Shown piece by piece: positions 38,962-51,404 of a DNA stretch of 64,000 nucleotides (positions are counted from its first letter, which is position 1; each line of letters starts with the position of its first letter). The stretch is taken from assembly GCA_945907045.1 (NCBI GenBank), contig CAMDSH010000014.1, forward strand, positions 1-64,000. Reading direction: 5' to 3'. This DNA comes from Rhizobium sp. Q54 (GTDB taxonomy: Bacteria > Pseudomonadota > Alphaproteobacteria > Rhizobiales > Xanthobacteraceae). Made by a program: the position numbers and the translations under genes. The notes under the pieces are model-generated. The model was not told where the DNA came from, made no database searches, and was given only the letters and a program-made list of their open reading frames with translations.

Positions 38962-39483
38962 TTATGCCGCCGACGTCTCGGACTCCGGCGCGCCGGCCTT
39001 GGCGTGGGGGTCGACGATCAGGCGGCGCGGCTCCGGGCCGTAATAGTCGCCGAGTTGCACGCTCTCGCGCGGCTTGGCGACGATGGAGATCATGCGGTCG
39101 AGCAGCGATTTCGCCGACACCGGCTTGCGCAAGAATTCGTTCACGCCGAGCTTCGCCGCTTCGACGATGCGCCAGCGCTCACCGTGCCCACTGAGCATGA
39201 TGATGGGAATGTCGGGCACCGGAAACACGCCGGGCGAGCGCACGATGCGCACGAATTCCGGGCCGTTGAGCAGCGGCATTTCCCAGTCGAGGATCACGAG
39301 GTTGGGCGACTCGGTGCGGATCGCTTCCAGCCCGGCGATGCCGTCGGCAGCCTCGATGACGGTACGAACGCCGATGTTGAGCAGCAGGCTTCGCACCAGA
39401 TGGCGCATGTACTGGTTGTCGTCCACGAGCAGCACGCTGAGCTGCTGGACCAGAAATTCCGCGTGCTTGGCATTCAACGGCAT
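38962..39483 (-). CDS. Single receiver-domain response regulator, downstream of glpK
   Basis: 173 aa. CheY-like receiver: acidic pair D21-D22, phospho-acceptor D66 (VILDWEMP), S98, K120 (FLRKPVS). No output domain; a 35-40 residue C-terminal tail holds YYGPEPRR. Aligns without gaps to the other receiver at 41076-41597 over the whole length (both 173 aa; 32 of 50 residues identical in 21-70). Resembles the small receivers of Rhizobiales that end in a YYGP-type tail. Follows glpK by 41 bp on the same strand. Partner kinase unknown. Confidence 0.88.
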   Translation of the reverse strand: MPLNAKHAEFLVQQLSVLLVDDNQYMRHLVRSLLLNIGVRTVIEAADGIAGLEAIRTESPNLVILDWEMPLLNGPEFVRIVRSPGVFPVPDIPIIMLSGHGERWRIVEAAKLGVNEFLRKPVSAKSLLDRMISIVAKPRESVQLGDYYGPEPRRLIVDPHAKAGAPESETSAA

Positions 39484-39524
39484 GACGCCACCTCAACCGG
39501 AGATGGCATTTCGCCCGATAATCC

Positions 39525-41015
<1,491 letters not shown>

Positions 41016-41075
41016 GAAAATCCCCGAATGCGCCCGCTATTCGCGAGCCGGCGTCTTTAGACGCCGCCGGGGAGA

Positions 41076-41597
41076 TTAGTTGACCATGATGACGTTGGCG
41101 ATTGGCTGGTCGGCTTCCGGCTTGTAGCTGGAAAGCTTGCGCGGGGCCGGACCGTAATAGCTGCCGCTCTGCACCACCGGGCGCGGCTTCGCCAGCACCG
41201 AAACGATGCGGTCCTGCAGGCCCTTCGAGGAGACCGGCTTGAGGAGGAATTCGTTGACGCCGATGCGGACGGCTTCGACAACGCGCGAGCGCTCGCCGTG
41301 GCCGGTCAGCATGATGATCGGCACATCGGGAAACTGGAACGTCTCGGGCGAGCGCACCATGCGCACGAAAGCCGGGCCGTCGAGGCCGGGCATTTCCCAG
41401 TCCAGAATGACAATGTCGGGCGCGAGGTTGCGGATCGCTTCCAGACCCGCAAGGCCGTCCGGGGCTTCGTGGATCGAGCGCACGCCGATGCTCATGAGCA
41501 AGGTGCGGATGACCTTGCGCATGTAATGCTCGTCGTCGACCACCAGAACCTTGATGGACGCGAGAAGCGTGGCTTGATCTTTGACGCCTGTCGTCAT
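41076..41597 (-). CDS. Single receiver-domain response regulator, upstream of glpK
   Basis: 173 aa from the ATG at 41597; an ATG 60 nt upstream opens the same frame but adds a non-conserved leader. Receiver domain with D21-D22, phospho-acceptor D66 in the same VILDWEMP motif, T98 and K120 (FLLKPVS). The tail contains YYGPAPRK. Paralogue of the receiver on the other side of glpK, co-linear over all 173 residues. The gap to glpK is 60 bp and to glpD 120 bp, all on the same strand. Confidence 0.88.
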   Translation of the reverse strand: MTTGVKDQATLLASIKVLVVDDEHYMRKVIRTLLMSIGVRSIHEAPDGLAGLEAIRNLAPDIVILDWEMPGLDGPAFVRMVRSPETFQFPDVPIIMLTGHGERSRVVEAVRIGVNEFLLKPVSSKGLQDRIVSVLAKPRPVVQSGSYYGPAPRKLSSYKPEADQPIANVIMVN

Positions 41598-41717
41598 CGG
41601 CAATCCGAATTGACAATCCAAAATAAGTTTTGCGGATTGAATAGAACACAGCGGCATTAGAGTCGTATAAATGCCGCCGGTTAAATCGCGAGCGTCACGG
41701 CAAGGATTCGGTAACCA

Positions 41718-43214
41718 TCATGCCGCCGCCGGTGCGCCCTCATTGGCCATGAATTGCGCCAGCGCGGCGCGCCCTTCAGCGCCGATCTGCAGCCCGAGCT
41801 TGCTGCGCCGCCACAGCACGTCTTCATCCGTCTGCGCCCATTCGTGCGCCATCAGATAGCGCACTTCCGCCGCCGTCAGATCGGAGCCAAAACAAATTCC
41901 GAGATCGTCCATGCTCTTGGCCGGCCCGAGAATTTTCTCCGCGCGCGTGCCGTAGGCCAGCGTGAGGCGGCGCGCGTGGGATTCCGTGAGGAAAGGCCAG
42001 CGCTGGCGAAATTCGGAAATCTTCACCTCGATCCCGTTGAGTTCCATATCGCCGCCCGGCAGCGTCGAGTCTTTTGTCCAGGGCGGCTGCGTCATGAAAA
42101 AATGCCCGATCCGCTCCATCGCCGCCTCGGCCAGCCGGCGGTGGGTGGTGATCTTGCCGCCGTAGACCGTGAGCAGCGGCGCTTCGCCGAAACGCTCGTC
42201 CAGCGCAAGCGCGTAATCGCGCGTGATGTCCTCGGGCTTTTTCGAGCCATCGTCGTGCAGCGAGCGCACGCCGGCAAAACTCCACACCAGTTCGTCCGGG
42301 CTGACGCTCTCGCGGAAATAAACATTCGCCGCCTGACATAAATAAGCGACCTCCGCGGGCGTCGGCGCGGGGGAATTCACATCACCGACGAAATTCTCGT
42401 CCGTCGTGCCGATCAGCGTGAACTCGCGCGCGAAGGGCAGCGCGAAGACGATGCGCTTGTCGTCCGGCTGAAACAGATAACCGCTGCCGTGGTCGAAGCG
42501 CTTGCGCACGACGATGTGGCTGCCCTTCACCAGACGCAGCGGCTCGGCCAGCGGCACGCGCAAAACGGTTTCCGCAACTTGTCCCGCCCATGGCCCGGCG
42601 GCGTTGACCAGCACGCGCGCGGTCGCCGTGTCGCGCCGTCCGTGATCGCTGAGCACAAGCTTCCATTCGTCGCTACGCTCGGCCCGCGTCAGACGCGTAC
42701 GCGTGCGGATCGAGGCGCCGTGCTCGGCCGCATCCATCGCGTTGAGCACGACGAGACGGGAATCGTCCACCCAGCAATCGGAATATTCAAAAGCAAAACG
42801 ATAACTGCGCTTGAGAGGCACACCGACGGCGTTGTGCGTCAGGTCGATGGTGCGCGTGGCGGGCAAAATTTTTCGGCTGCCGAGCCAGTCATAGATGAAC
42901 AATCCCAGCCGCAGCAGCAGTGCCGAGCGCGGTCCCGGCGATGGCGGCAGCACGAAGCGCATCGGCCGGATGACATGCGGCGCCATCCGCAGCAGCACCT
43001 CGCGCTCCGCCAGCGCCTCGCGCACCAGCCGGAAGGCGGCGTGCTCGAGATAGCGCAGGCCGCCGTGAATCAGTTTGCTCGACGCCGAGGAGGTGCCGGA
43101 AGCAAGGTCGTTCTGCTCCACAAGCAGCACGCGCAAGCCGCGGCCGGCGGCGTCCCGGGCGATGCCGGTGCCGTTGATGCCGCCGCCAATGATGGCGATG
43201 TCGAAGTCGGCCAT
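41718..43214 (-). CDS. glpD: Glycerol-3-phosphate dehydrogenase (FAD, aerobic)
   Basis: 498 aa. N-terminal FAD-binding IAIIGGGINGTGIARDAAG (residues 6-24), then LASGTSSASSKLIHGG and LRYLEH, the classical GlpD region. Further on, FVGDVNSPAPTPAEVAYL and the C-terminal helical domain (about 385-490). Oxidises glycerol 3-phosphate to DHAP and passes electrons to quinone at the inner membrane. First gene in the glpD - receiver - glpK - receiver run. Confidence 0.97.
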   Translation of the reverse strand: MADFDIAIIGGGINGTGIARDAAGRGLRVLLVEQNDLASGTSSASSKLIHGGLRYLEHAAFRLVREALAEREVLLRMAPHVIRPMRFVLPPSPGPRSALLLRLGLFIYDWLGSRKILPATRTIDLTHNAVGVPLKRSYRFAFEYSDCWVDDSRLVVLNAMDAAEHGASIRTRTRLTRAERSDEWKLVLSDHGRRDTATARVLVNAAGPWAGQVAETVLRVPLAEPLRLVKGSHIVVRKRFDHGSGYLFQPDDKRIVFALPFAREFTLIGTTDENFVGDVNSPAPTPAEVAYLCQAANVYFRESVSPDELVWSFAGVRSLHDDGSKKPEDITRDYALALDERFGEAPLLTVYGGKITTHRRLAEAAMERIGHFFMTQPPWTKDSTLPGGDMELNGIEVKISEFRQRWPFLTESHARRLTLAYGTRAEKILGPAKSMDDLGICFGSDLTAAEVRYLMAHEWAQTDEDVLWRRSKLGLQIGAEGRAALAQFMANEGAPAAA

Positions 43215-43449
43215 ATGAGTTGATTGCGCGCTGATTCGTCCGGTTGCCGCAGAATGAGCGGCTTGGCCGCTTCACTCAAGAACCGGATGCCGTTTCAGGA
43301 GTTAATGTTAGTGAATACTCGCAACGGAATAGTTGCGGCGATTGCCAGCCGGCCTTGGTTCGTGCCTTGGCATTGTGCCTTGGCTTGGCCACATCAGCCG
43401 CGTTTAATGCGCTTTCAAACCGGCCCGTATTGCCATTTGCGTAGGTCCA

Positions 43450-44316
43450 ATGCCCTCCCCCCGCCTGCTCGTCGTCGAAGGAAATTCGCCGCAAACTCTC
43501 GATGAGCACCGCGCCGCCGGCGGCACGCCCGCCCATCAGGGCTACTCCGACTTGCTGCGCGAACTGACCCCCGGCGCCATTGTCGACACCTGCCATCCGG
43601 GCGATCCCGCCGCCAATCTTCCCGACGGCGAGTCGCTGGAAGGCTATGACGGCGTCGCCATCACCGGCTCTTCGCTGCACATTTACGACGGCGGCCCGTC
43701 GGTAACCCGGCAGATCGAACTTGCGCGCGCGGTGTTCAAGGCCGGCACGCCGGTGTTCGGCTCGTGCTGGGGCCTGCAGATTTTAACCGTGGCCGCCGGC
43801 GGCGCCGTGCGGCGCAATCCGAAAGGCCGCGAGCTTGGTTTCGGCCGCAGCATCCGGTTGACCGAGTCAGGCCGCAAGCATCCGATGTATATCGGCAAGC
43901 CGGACGTGTTCAACGCGCCAACCGTGCATCTCGACGAGGTGGAAACGCTGGCGCCGGGCATGGTGGTGCTCTCCACCAACGCCGTCTCCGACGTGCAAAG
44001 CGCGGAAATCCGCAGCAACGGATCGCTCGCCTGGGGCGTGCAGTATCATCCGGAATATCCGCTGCGCGAGATCGCGACGATTGTTCGCCGCATCGGCACG
44101 CGGCTGATCGGCGAAGGATTTTTCGCCGACAACGCCGACATCGCGATTTATTCCGGCGACCTCGACGCGCTCGACAAAAACCCTGACGACAAACGGCTGG
44201 CCTGGCGGCACGGCATCAGCAAGAATGTGCTCGACAAGAAATTGCGCGTGAGCGAAGTCGCCAACTGGATCGAATTCCAGGTCCTGCCGACGCGCGTGAA
44301 GCGCGGGAGGGGTTAG
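43450..44316 (+). CDS. Class I glutamine amidotransferase-like protein
   Basis: 288 aa. GATase_1 fold: nucleophile C106 in FGSCWGLQIL, H200 and E202 in VQYHPEYPL. Begins SPRLLVVEGNSP. Stand-alone members of this group (GMP synthase-like or glutamine amidotransferase of unknown partner) act on various substrates; no synthetase partner adjoins. The C-terminal 55 residues (about 230-288) extend past the domain. A palindromic repeat and an SDR gene follow. Confidence 0.88.
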   Translation: MPSPRLLVVEGNSPQTLDEHRAAGGTPAHQGYSDLLRELTPGAIVDTCHPGDPAANLPDGESLEGYDGVAITGSSLHIYDGGPSVTRQIELARAVFKAGTPVFGSCWGLQILTVAAGGAVRRNPKGRELGFGRSIRLTESGRKHPMYIGKPDVFNAPTVHLDEVETLAPGMVVLSTNAVSDVQSAEIRSNGSLAWGVQYHPEYPLREIATIVRRIGTRLIGEGFFADNADIAIYSGDLDALDKNPDDKRLAWRHGISKNVLDKKLRVSEVANWIEFQVLPTRVKRGRG

Positions 44317-44318
44317 CG

Positions 44319-44361
44319 TATGATCCCGAAAAGCGGGAACCGGCTTTCGGATAAGATCATA
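44319..44361. repeat. Rhizobiales-type palindromic repeat
   Basis: TATGATCCCGAAAAGC ... GGCTTTCGGATAAGATCATA, an imperfect palindrome closed by TATGATC/GATCATA. I recognise it as similar to the GATCATGCCCGAAAAG-type element repeated many times in Bradyrhizobium and Methylobacterium genomes (from memory). It fills the gap between the amidotransferase and SDR genes and may supply or affect their mRNA ends. Confidence 0.6.
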
Positions 44362-44377
44362 AGCAAGGGAATGTGAC

Positions 44378-45088
44378 ATGGATTTCGGCAATCGCACGGT
44401 TGTCATCACCGGCGGCACCGGCGCGCTCGGCACCGCCGTGACGACCGCGCTGCTCTCCGCCGGCGCGCATTGCCGCATCCCCTACATGCACGAAGATGAG
44501 GCCAAGCGTTTCCCGCATCGCTCGGACAGGGGCGTGACGCTGGTCGCGGTTGACGATCTCGCCGACGAGACAGCGGTGGCGAAATTGTACGGCGATGCGA
44601 AGGGATTGTGGGCATCGATCCACATCGCCGGCGGATTCGCGATGTCGCCGGTCGCCAAGACCGATAAGGCGGCGTTGATGGCGCAGCTCAACATGAATCT
44701 GGTCTCCTGCTTTTTGTGCTGCCGCGCGGCGGTCAATGCCATGACTTCCGGCAACCAAGCGGGCGGCGGCGGGCGCATCGTCAACGTCGCGGCGCGCGCG
44801 GCGCTGGAATGGCGCAGCGGCGCCGGAATGGCGGCCTATACCGCCGCCAAGACAGGCGTAGCGGCCCTCACCGCCGCTCTTGCCGAAGAAGTCGCGAAGG
44901 ACGGCATCCTGGTAAACGCAGTCGCGCCCTCGATAATGGATACGCCGGCCAATCGCGCCAGCATGCCGAAGGCCGATTTCGCCGCCTGGCCGAAGGTGGA
45001 AGAGGTCGCGGCCACGATTGCGTTCCTCGCTTCGCCGGGCAACCTCGTCACGCGCGGGGCCATCGTGCCGGTTTACGGAAAAGCCTGA
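44378..45088 (+). CDS. Short-chain dehydrogenase/reductase
   Basis: 236 aa. Classical SDR: cofactor motif TGGTGALG (about residues 10-17), NVAARAALEWRSGAGM and the active-site YTAAK (Y-x3-K), with the usual catalytic Ser position replaced by A (VNVAARAA), which deserves a check. Later segment NAVAPSIMDTPANR is typical. NAD(P) oxidoreductase of unknown substrate. Its stop directly abuts the end of the convergent malonyl-CoA decarboxylase gene. Confidence 0.9.
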   Translation: MDFGNRTVVITGGTGALGTAVTTALLSAGAHCRIPYMHEDEAKRFPHRSDRGVTLVAVDDLADETAVAKLYGDAKGLWASIHIAGGFAMSPVAKTDKAALMAQLNMNLVSCFLCCRAAVNAMTSGNQAGGGGRIVNVAARAALEWRSGAGMAAYTAAKTGVAALTAALAEEVAKDGILVNAVAPSIMDTPANRASMPKADFAAWPKVEEVAATIAFLASPGNLVTRGAIVPVYGKA

Positions 45089-46456
45089 TTAACCCGCGAC
45101 CGGCACAAGCTCCAGCGAAGCGGGCCGCGCCATCCGCGTGATCGCGTTCGACGCCGCGACGGTGCGGCCTTCGACGTAAGCTTCGTGATTCTTCTCGATC
45201 TCATCGAGATCGTAAAGATAATTCACCATCAGCCCGTGCGACTGATCGTTGCCTTTTTCCGAAGCATCGCCGAGCCAGTTGATCTGCTCCAGCCGCGCGC
45301 CGTTGCCGAGATGAAAGCGCGCGACGGAATCGGCCGGCGTGTTGCGCTTCGTGCGCGCACGCAGGAAATACCACGCCGCCGCGCGCAGCAGCGGCTCGCG
45401 CACAGGATCGCGCGTTGCCGGCGTCTGCCACCAGCCCTTGATGTCGAGATTGGCGAAGGCCACGCGGTCTTCCGAGGTGAGCACGGCGGAATTTTCGTTC
45501 GCCCGCTCGCGCGCCAGCCATTCGGCGAAATTCGGAGCCGGCGAGAGCGTGACGAATTTTCCCAATTTGGGATGCTCGCGTGAGATTTCCTCCACCACCT
45601 GCTTGATCAGGAAACTGCCGAAGGAAACGCCGGCCAGCCCGCGCTGGCAGTTGGAGATCGAATAGAACACCGCCGTCGTCGCCTTCTCCGGCGAAAGCTG
45701 GTCGCGCTGCACAGTGAGAATTGGCGCAATCGCCGTGGCAATCTCGCGCGTCAACGCTACCTCGACGAAGATCAGCGGCTCGTCGATCAGCGCAGGATGA
45801 AAAAAGGCGTAGCAGCGCCGGTCGGGCGGATCGATGCGGCGGCGCAAATCGTCCCAGCCGCGAATCTTGTGCACGGCTTCGTAGCGGATGATCTTTTCCA
45901 GCACGATCGCCGGCGTCGACCAGTCGATGCGGCGGATCACCAGGAAGCCGCGGTTGAACCACGAGGAGAACAGATGCACGAAATCGGCGTCGACCGCTTT
46001 CAGATCGTCGCGCCGGTCGAGCGTGTCGAGCAATTGCTCGCGCATGCGCACCAGCGCCTCGGTGCCGTTGGGCGCGAGGTTCAGCCGCCGCAGCAGCTCC
46101 TGCCGGCGCGGCTCGGCTGCCTGTTGCAACGCCGCCGCCGTCTTGTCGTTGCGCGCGGCCTGCCAGGCCTCGACCGCGGCCGCGAGACGCTCCTGATCGG
46201 GCCCAAAGCGGTTCGCCAGCGCCTCGAAAAAAGCGATGCGCGGCCCGGTGGTCAGTTCGGTGTAATTCGTGAGAATTTCGCGGGCAAGCGCAACGCCGGA
46301 GGCTTCGCCGCGCGCGGACAGAAGCTCCTCGCACAACTCGGCGAGACTTTCGGAGCGCGCTCCGCCCGCACCGCGGCGGTCGCGCGCCCGGTCCAGCAAA
46401 GCGCGGCCGCGCTCGGAAATCGATTGCAGTAGTTCGCCAAAAAACGATGTGTTCAT
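45089..46456 (-). CDS. Malonyl-CoA decarboxylase
   Basis: 455 aa. Matches the MCD family: N-terminal helical domain (about 1-170), then the GNAT-like catalytic domain with RRIDPPDRRCYAFFHPALID, VFYSISNCQRGLAGVSFGSF and LGKFVTLSPAPNF, plus the H-containing part AAWYFLRARTKRNTPADSVA. Converts malonyl-CoA to acetyl-CoA. The usual matB and matC partners are not beside it. Convergent with the SDR gene and divergent from the peptide-type ABC operon. Confidence 0.94.
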   Translation of the reverse strand: MNTSFFGELLQSISERGRALLDRARDRRGAGGARSESLAELCEELLSARGEASGVALAREILTNYTELTTGPRIAFFEALANRFGPDQERLAAAVEAWQAARNDKTAAALQQAAEPRRQELLRRLNLAPNGTEALVRMREQLLDTLDRRDDLKAVDADFVHLFSSWFNRGFLVIRRIDWSTPAIVLEKIIRYEAVHKIRGWDDLRRRIDPPDRRCYAFFHPALIDEPLIFVEVALTREIATAIAPILTVQRDQLSPEKATTAVFYSISNCQRGLAGVSFGSFLIKQVVEEISREHPKLGKFVTLSPAPNFAEWLARERANENSAVLTSEDRVAFANLDIKGWWQTPATRDPVREPLLRAAAWYFLRARTKRNTPADSVARFHLGNGARLEQINWLGDASEKGNDQSHGLMVNYLYDLDEIEKNHEAYVEGRTVAASNAITRMARPASLELVPVAG

Positions 46457-46500
46457 TAACTTAGTTCCATCTGCCGCAATTGCAGCCTAGACCGGGCGGG

Positions 46501-46529
46501 TTGCCAATTTTGTCAAAGTCGCCTCTATT
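46501..46529 (+). promoter_or_regulatory. Candidate sigma-70 promoter for the peptide-type ABC operon
   Basis: TTGCCA (46501-46506), 17-nt spacer, TCTATT (46524-46529): 5/6 and 4/6 matches to consensus with ideal spacing. About 85 nt of leader would precede the first gene at 46622. Found by eye. Confidence 0.35.
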
Positions 46530-46621
46530 CACACGCCATTTGGGGCGAAAGGCCGCATCTACGGCCTGCGGGGATAAGTTAGATACCGTCACGCAAACTT
46601 TAAAGAGACGGCGCGGGGAGC

Positions 46622-48667
<2,046 letters not shown>

Positions 48668-48708
48668 CGCACCAGATCGATGCAGAACGCAGCACAGGGA
48701 GGAAAGCG

Positions 48709-50322
48709 ATGAAAATAACGAGACGTACGGCTTTGCAAGGAACGGCCGGGGCTTTGGCCCTGGGCGTTGGCGGATTCAACTTCGACTTCACGAAGGCCGA
48801 GGCGCAAGCGCCCGCGGTAAAACGCGGCGGCAACCTTACCTTCGCGATCAGCGCGGAAACGCCGCACTACGATCCAGCCGGCAGCGACACCTACGCGACA
48901 CTGCATTTCGCCGCGCCGTTCTATTCGACGCTGCTGCGCTTCAATCTCTCGAAGTTTCCGGCGGTGGAAGGCGACCTGGCGCAATCCTGGACGGTTTCGC
49001 CGGACCTGATGACCTATACGTTCAAGCTGCATCCGAACGTGAAATTCCACGATGGCTCGACGCTGACCTCGGCCGACGTGAAGGCGACCTACGACCGGCT
49101 GCGCAATCCGCCCGCCGGCGTCGTCTCCACCCGCAAGGCGACGTTCGCCGACATCGGCACGATCGAGACGCCGGACGCCAACACCGTCATCTTCAAGATG
49201 AAGGACGTGAACGCGGCGATGATCGAGCACTTCGCCTCGCCGTGGAACGTGATCTACACCGCCAAGGACATCACTGCCGATCCGAACTTCCCGAAGACCA
49301 AGGTCAACGGCACCGGGCCGTTCACCTTCGTCGAGCACGTCAAGGGCAGCCACGTCTCCGGCAAGAAGAACGACGGCTACTTCAAGAAGGGCTTGCCCTA
49401 TCTCGACGGCTGGAAGGGCGTGTTCACGCTGCAAGCCGCCGCGATGCTCAATGCGGTGCAGGGCGGGCAGGTGCTGGGCGAGTTCCGCGGCATTTCGCCG
49501 GCGGAGCGCGACCGCCTGGTGCAAACCATGGGCGACAAGATCCGCATCGAGGAGCAGAGCTGGACGCTCAATCTTCTGGTCTGCTTCAACGTCGACAAGA
49601 AGCCGTTCGACGACGTGCGCGTACGCAAGGCGCTGCTCATGGCGATCGATCGCTGGGGCGGCAGCGTGGGCCTCTCCCGCATCTCGACGCTGCGGTCGGT
49701 CGGCGGCGTGGTGCGCCCCGGATCGCCGATGGCGACGCCGGAAGCGGACCTGGTCAAGCTTCCCGGCTTCTCCAAGGACATCAAGAAATCGCGCGAAGAA
49801 GCCAAGAAGCTGCTCAAGGAAGCGGGCCAGGAAAACCTTAAGTTCGTCCTGTGGAACCGCAACCTCGCGATGCCCTACACACCGGCCGGCATCTTCCTGG
49901 TCGATCAGTGGCGGCAGATCGGGGTCGAGGTCGAACACAAGCAGTCCGACACCGGCGCCTATCTCGCGACCATGAACGCCGGCAACCACGACGTGGCGAT
50001 CGACTTCTCCAACCTGTTCATGGACGACACCAGCTTGGCCCTTGCCAAGTATCTGTCCGTGACACGGGCGCCGGAGAACCGTTCCCGCTCGAAGGATGCC
50101 GAACTCGACAAGCTCTATGACGACCACATTCGCGAGCGCAATCCGGAAAAGCGCAAGGCTTTGATCCGGGCGTTCGAGAAGCGGTTGTTCGAGCAGGCGT
50201 ACCAGCAGCCGTTGCTGTGGTGGCACCGCATCGTGCCGACCCACAAGGTGCTGATGGGCTGGAAGATGTCGCCGAGCCACAACCTCGGCGCCCAGCTCGA
50301 AGACGTCTGGCTGAACGCCTAA
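48709..50322 (+). CDS. ABC transporter substrate-binding protein, peptide/nickel family (SBP_bac_5)
   Basis: 537 aa from MKITRRTALQGTAGALALGV; upstream in-frame codons overlap the ATPase gene and are not conserved-looking. The RRTAL motif makes a Tat-type signal likely. Family segments: AETPHYDPAGSDTYATL, LAQSWTVSPDLMTYTFKLHPNVKFHDG (parts LAQSWTVSPDLMTYTF, KLHPNVKFHDG), and the C-terminal LLWWHRIVPTHKVLMGWK. Periplasmic; binds peptides or related solutes. A 15-bp terminator hairpin follows the gene, before the permeases. Confidence 0.93.
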   Translation: MKITRRTALQGTAGALALGVGGFNFDFTKAEAQAPAVKRGGNLTFAISAETPHYDPAGSDTYATLHFAAPFYSTLLRFNLSKFPAVEGDLAQSWTVSPDLMTYTFKLHPNVKFHDGSTLTSADVKATYDRLRNPPAGVVSTRKATFADIGTIETPDANTVIFKMKDVNAAMIEHFASPWNVIYTAKDITADPNFPKTKVNGTGPFTFVEHVKGSHVSGKKNDGYFKKGLPYLDGWKGVFTLQAAAMLNAVQGGQVLGEFRGISPAERDRLVQTMGDKIRIEEQSWTLNLLVCFNVDKKPFDDVRVRKALLMAIDRWGGSVGLSRISTLRSVGGVVRPGSPMATPEADLVKLPGFSKDIKKSREEAKKLLKEAGQENLKFVLWNRNLAMPYTPAGIFLVDQWRQIGVEVEHKQSDTGAYLATMNAGNHDVAIDFSNLFMDDTSLALAKYLSVTRAPENRSRSKDAELDKLYDDHIRERNPEKRKALIRAFEKRLFEQAYQQPLLWWHRIVPTHKVLMGWKMSPSHNLGAQLEDVWLNA

Positions 50323-50331
50323 AGGCCACAC

Positions 50332-50377
50332 CCCGGACGCGGTGCCGCGAAAGCAGGCACCGCGTCCGGGATTTTTT
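50332..50377 (+). terminator. Strong terminator between binding-protein and permease genes
   Basis: Perfect 15-bp stem CCCGGACGCGGTGCC (50332-50346) with GGCACCGCGTCCGGG (50356-50370), loop GCGAAAGCA, then ATTTTTT. Sits inside the ABC operon, 71 nt before the first permease gene. It should limit readthrough so that binding protein exceeds permease. Confidence 0.92.
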
Positions 50378-50447
50378 CCCGTTCGCAGTCCACCGTCCGC
50401 AGCATGTGATTTGCATGCTACGCTTGGCCGGGACACGAGACCGATAA

Positions 50448-51401
50448 ATGCTTCGTTACACCATCAACCGTGTGCTGCTGATGATCCCCACGCTGCTCGG
50501 GGTCGCAGTGCTTGTGTTTTTCATGCTGCGCGTCGTTCCCGGCGACGTCGTCGAGATCAAGCTGCGTGGCGATGGCGGCAATGTCTCGCAGGAAACCATC
50601 GAGCTGGAACGCAAGCGGATGGGTCTCGACAAGCCGTTCGTCAGTCAATTCGGCGACTGGATGATCGGCATGGCGACGCTCGACCTCGGCAAATCAATGT
50701 GGACCGAGCGGCCGGTGATCGAGGAGATTTCGCTGCGGCTGGAGCTGTCGCTGCAGGTGGCGATCATGGCAACCATCATCGCCGTGCTGATCGCGATTCC
50801 ACTCGGCACCGCCGCTGCATTATTTCGAGATACCTGGATCGATTACGTCGTCCGGATAGTGACCATCGGCGGACTCTCAATCCCGTCGTTCTGGTTCGGC
50901 ATGCTGATCATGCTCACGCTGCTCGGCCTGTTTAATTGGCTGCCGCCGATCACATTCACGCCGATTTACGTCGATCCGGTCGCCAATCTCACGCAATTGA
51001 TCTGGCCGGCGATGGCGGTCGGCTATCGCTACTGCGCCGTCGTCTCGCGCATGATCCGCTCGTCGCTGCTGGAAGTGATGAACGAGGATTACATCCGCAC
51101 CGCGCGCGCCAAGGGCGTTTACGAGAAAGTGGTGATTTCCCGCCACGCTTTGCGCAACGCGCTGCTTCCCGCCATCACCGTGATCGGCCTGGAATTCACC
51201 TTCCTGATCGGCGGCCTCGTCGTGACCGAGCAGGTGTTCAATCTCAACGGCATCGGCCAACTGTTCGTTCAGAGTGTGTCGCGCAACGACTTCACGCTGA
51301 TTCAGGGCATGGTGATGCTGATCGCCGCCTTTTATGTGTTCGTCAATCTGATCATCGACCTGCTGTATGCGGTGTTCGATCCGCGCATCCGGTACGAGTG
51401 A
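50448..51401 (+). CDS. ABC transporter permease, dipeptide type (DppB-like)
   Basis: 317 aa, six predicted membrane helices. MLRYTINRVLLMIPTLLGV is the classic DppB/OppB start. EAA loop region IRTARAKGVYEKVVISRHAL. C-terminal DLLYAVFDPRIRYE. Inner membrane, partner of the next permease (3-bp gap) and of the fused ATPase. Confidence 0.95.
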   Translation: MLRYTINRVLLMIPTLLGVAVLVFFMLRVVPGDVVEIKLRGDGGNVSQETIELERKRMGLDKPFVSQFGDWMIGMATLDLGKSMWTERPVIEEISLRLELSLQVAIMATIIAVLIAIPLGTAAALFRDTWIDYVVRIVTIGGLSIPSFWFGMLIMLTLLGLFNWLPPITFTPIYVDPVANLTQLIWPAMAVGYRYCAVVSRMIRSSLLEVMNEDYIRTARAKGVYEKVVISRHALRNALLPAITVIGLEFTFLIGGLVVTEQVFNLNGIGQLFVQSVSRNDFTLIQGMVMLIAAFYVFVNLIIDLLYAVFDPRIRYE

Positions 51402-51404
51402 ATC

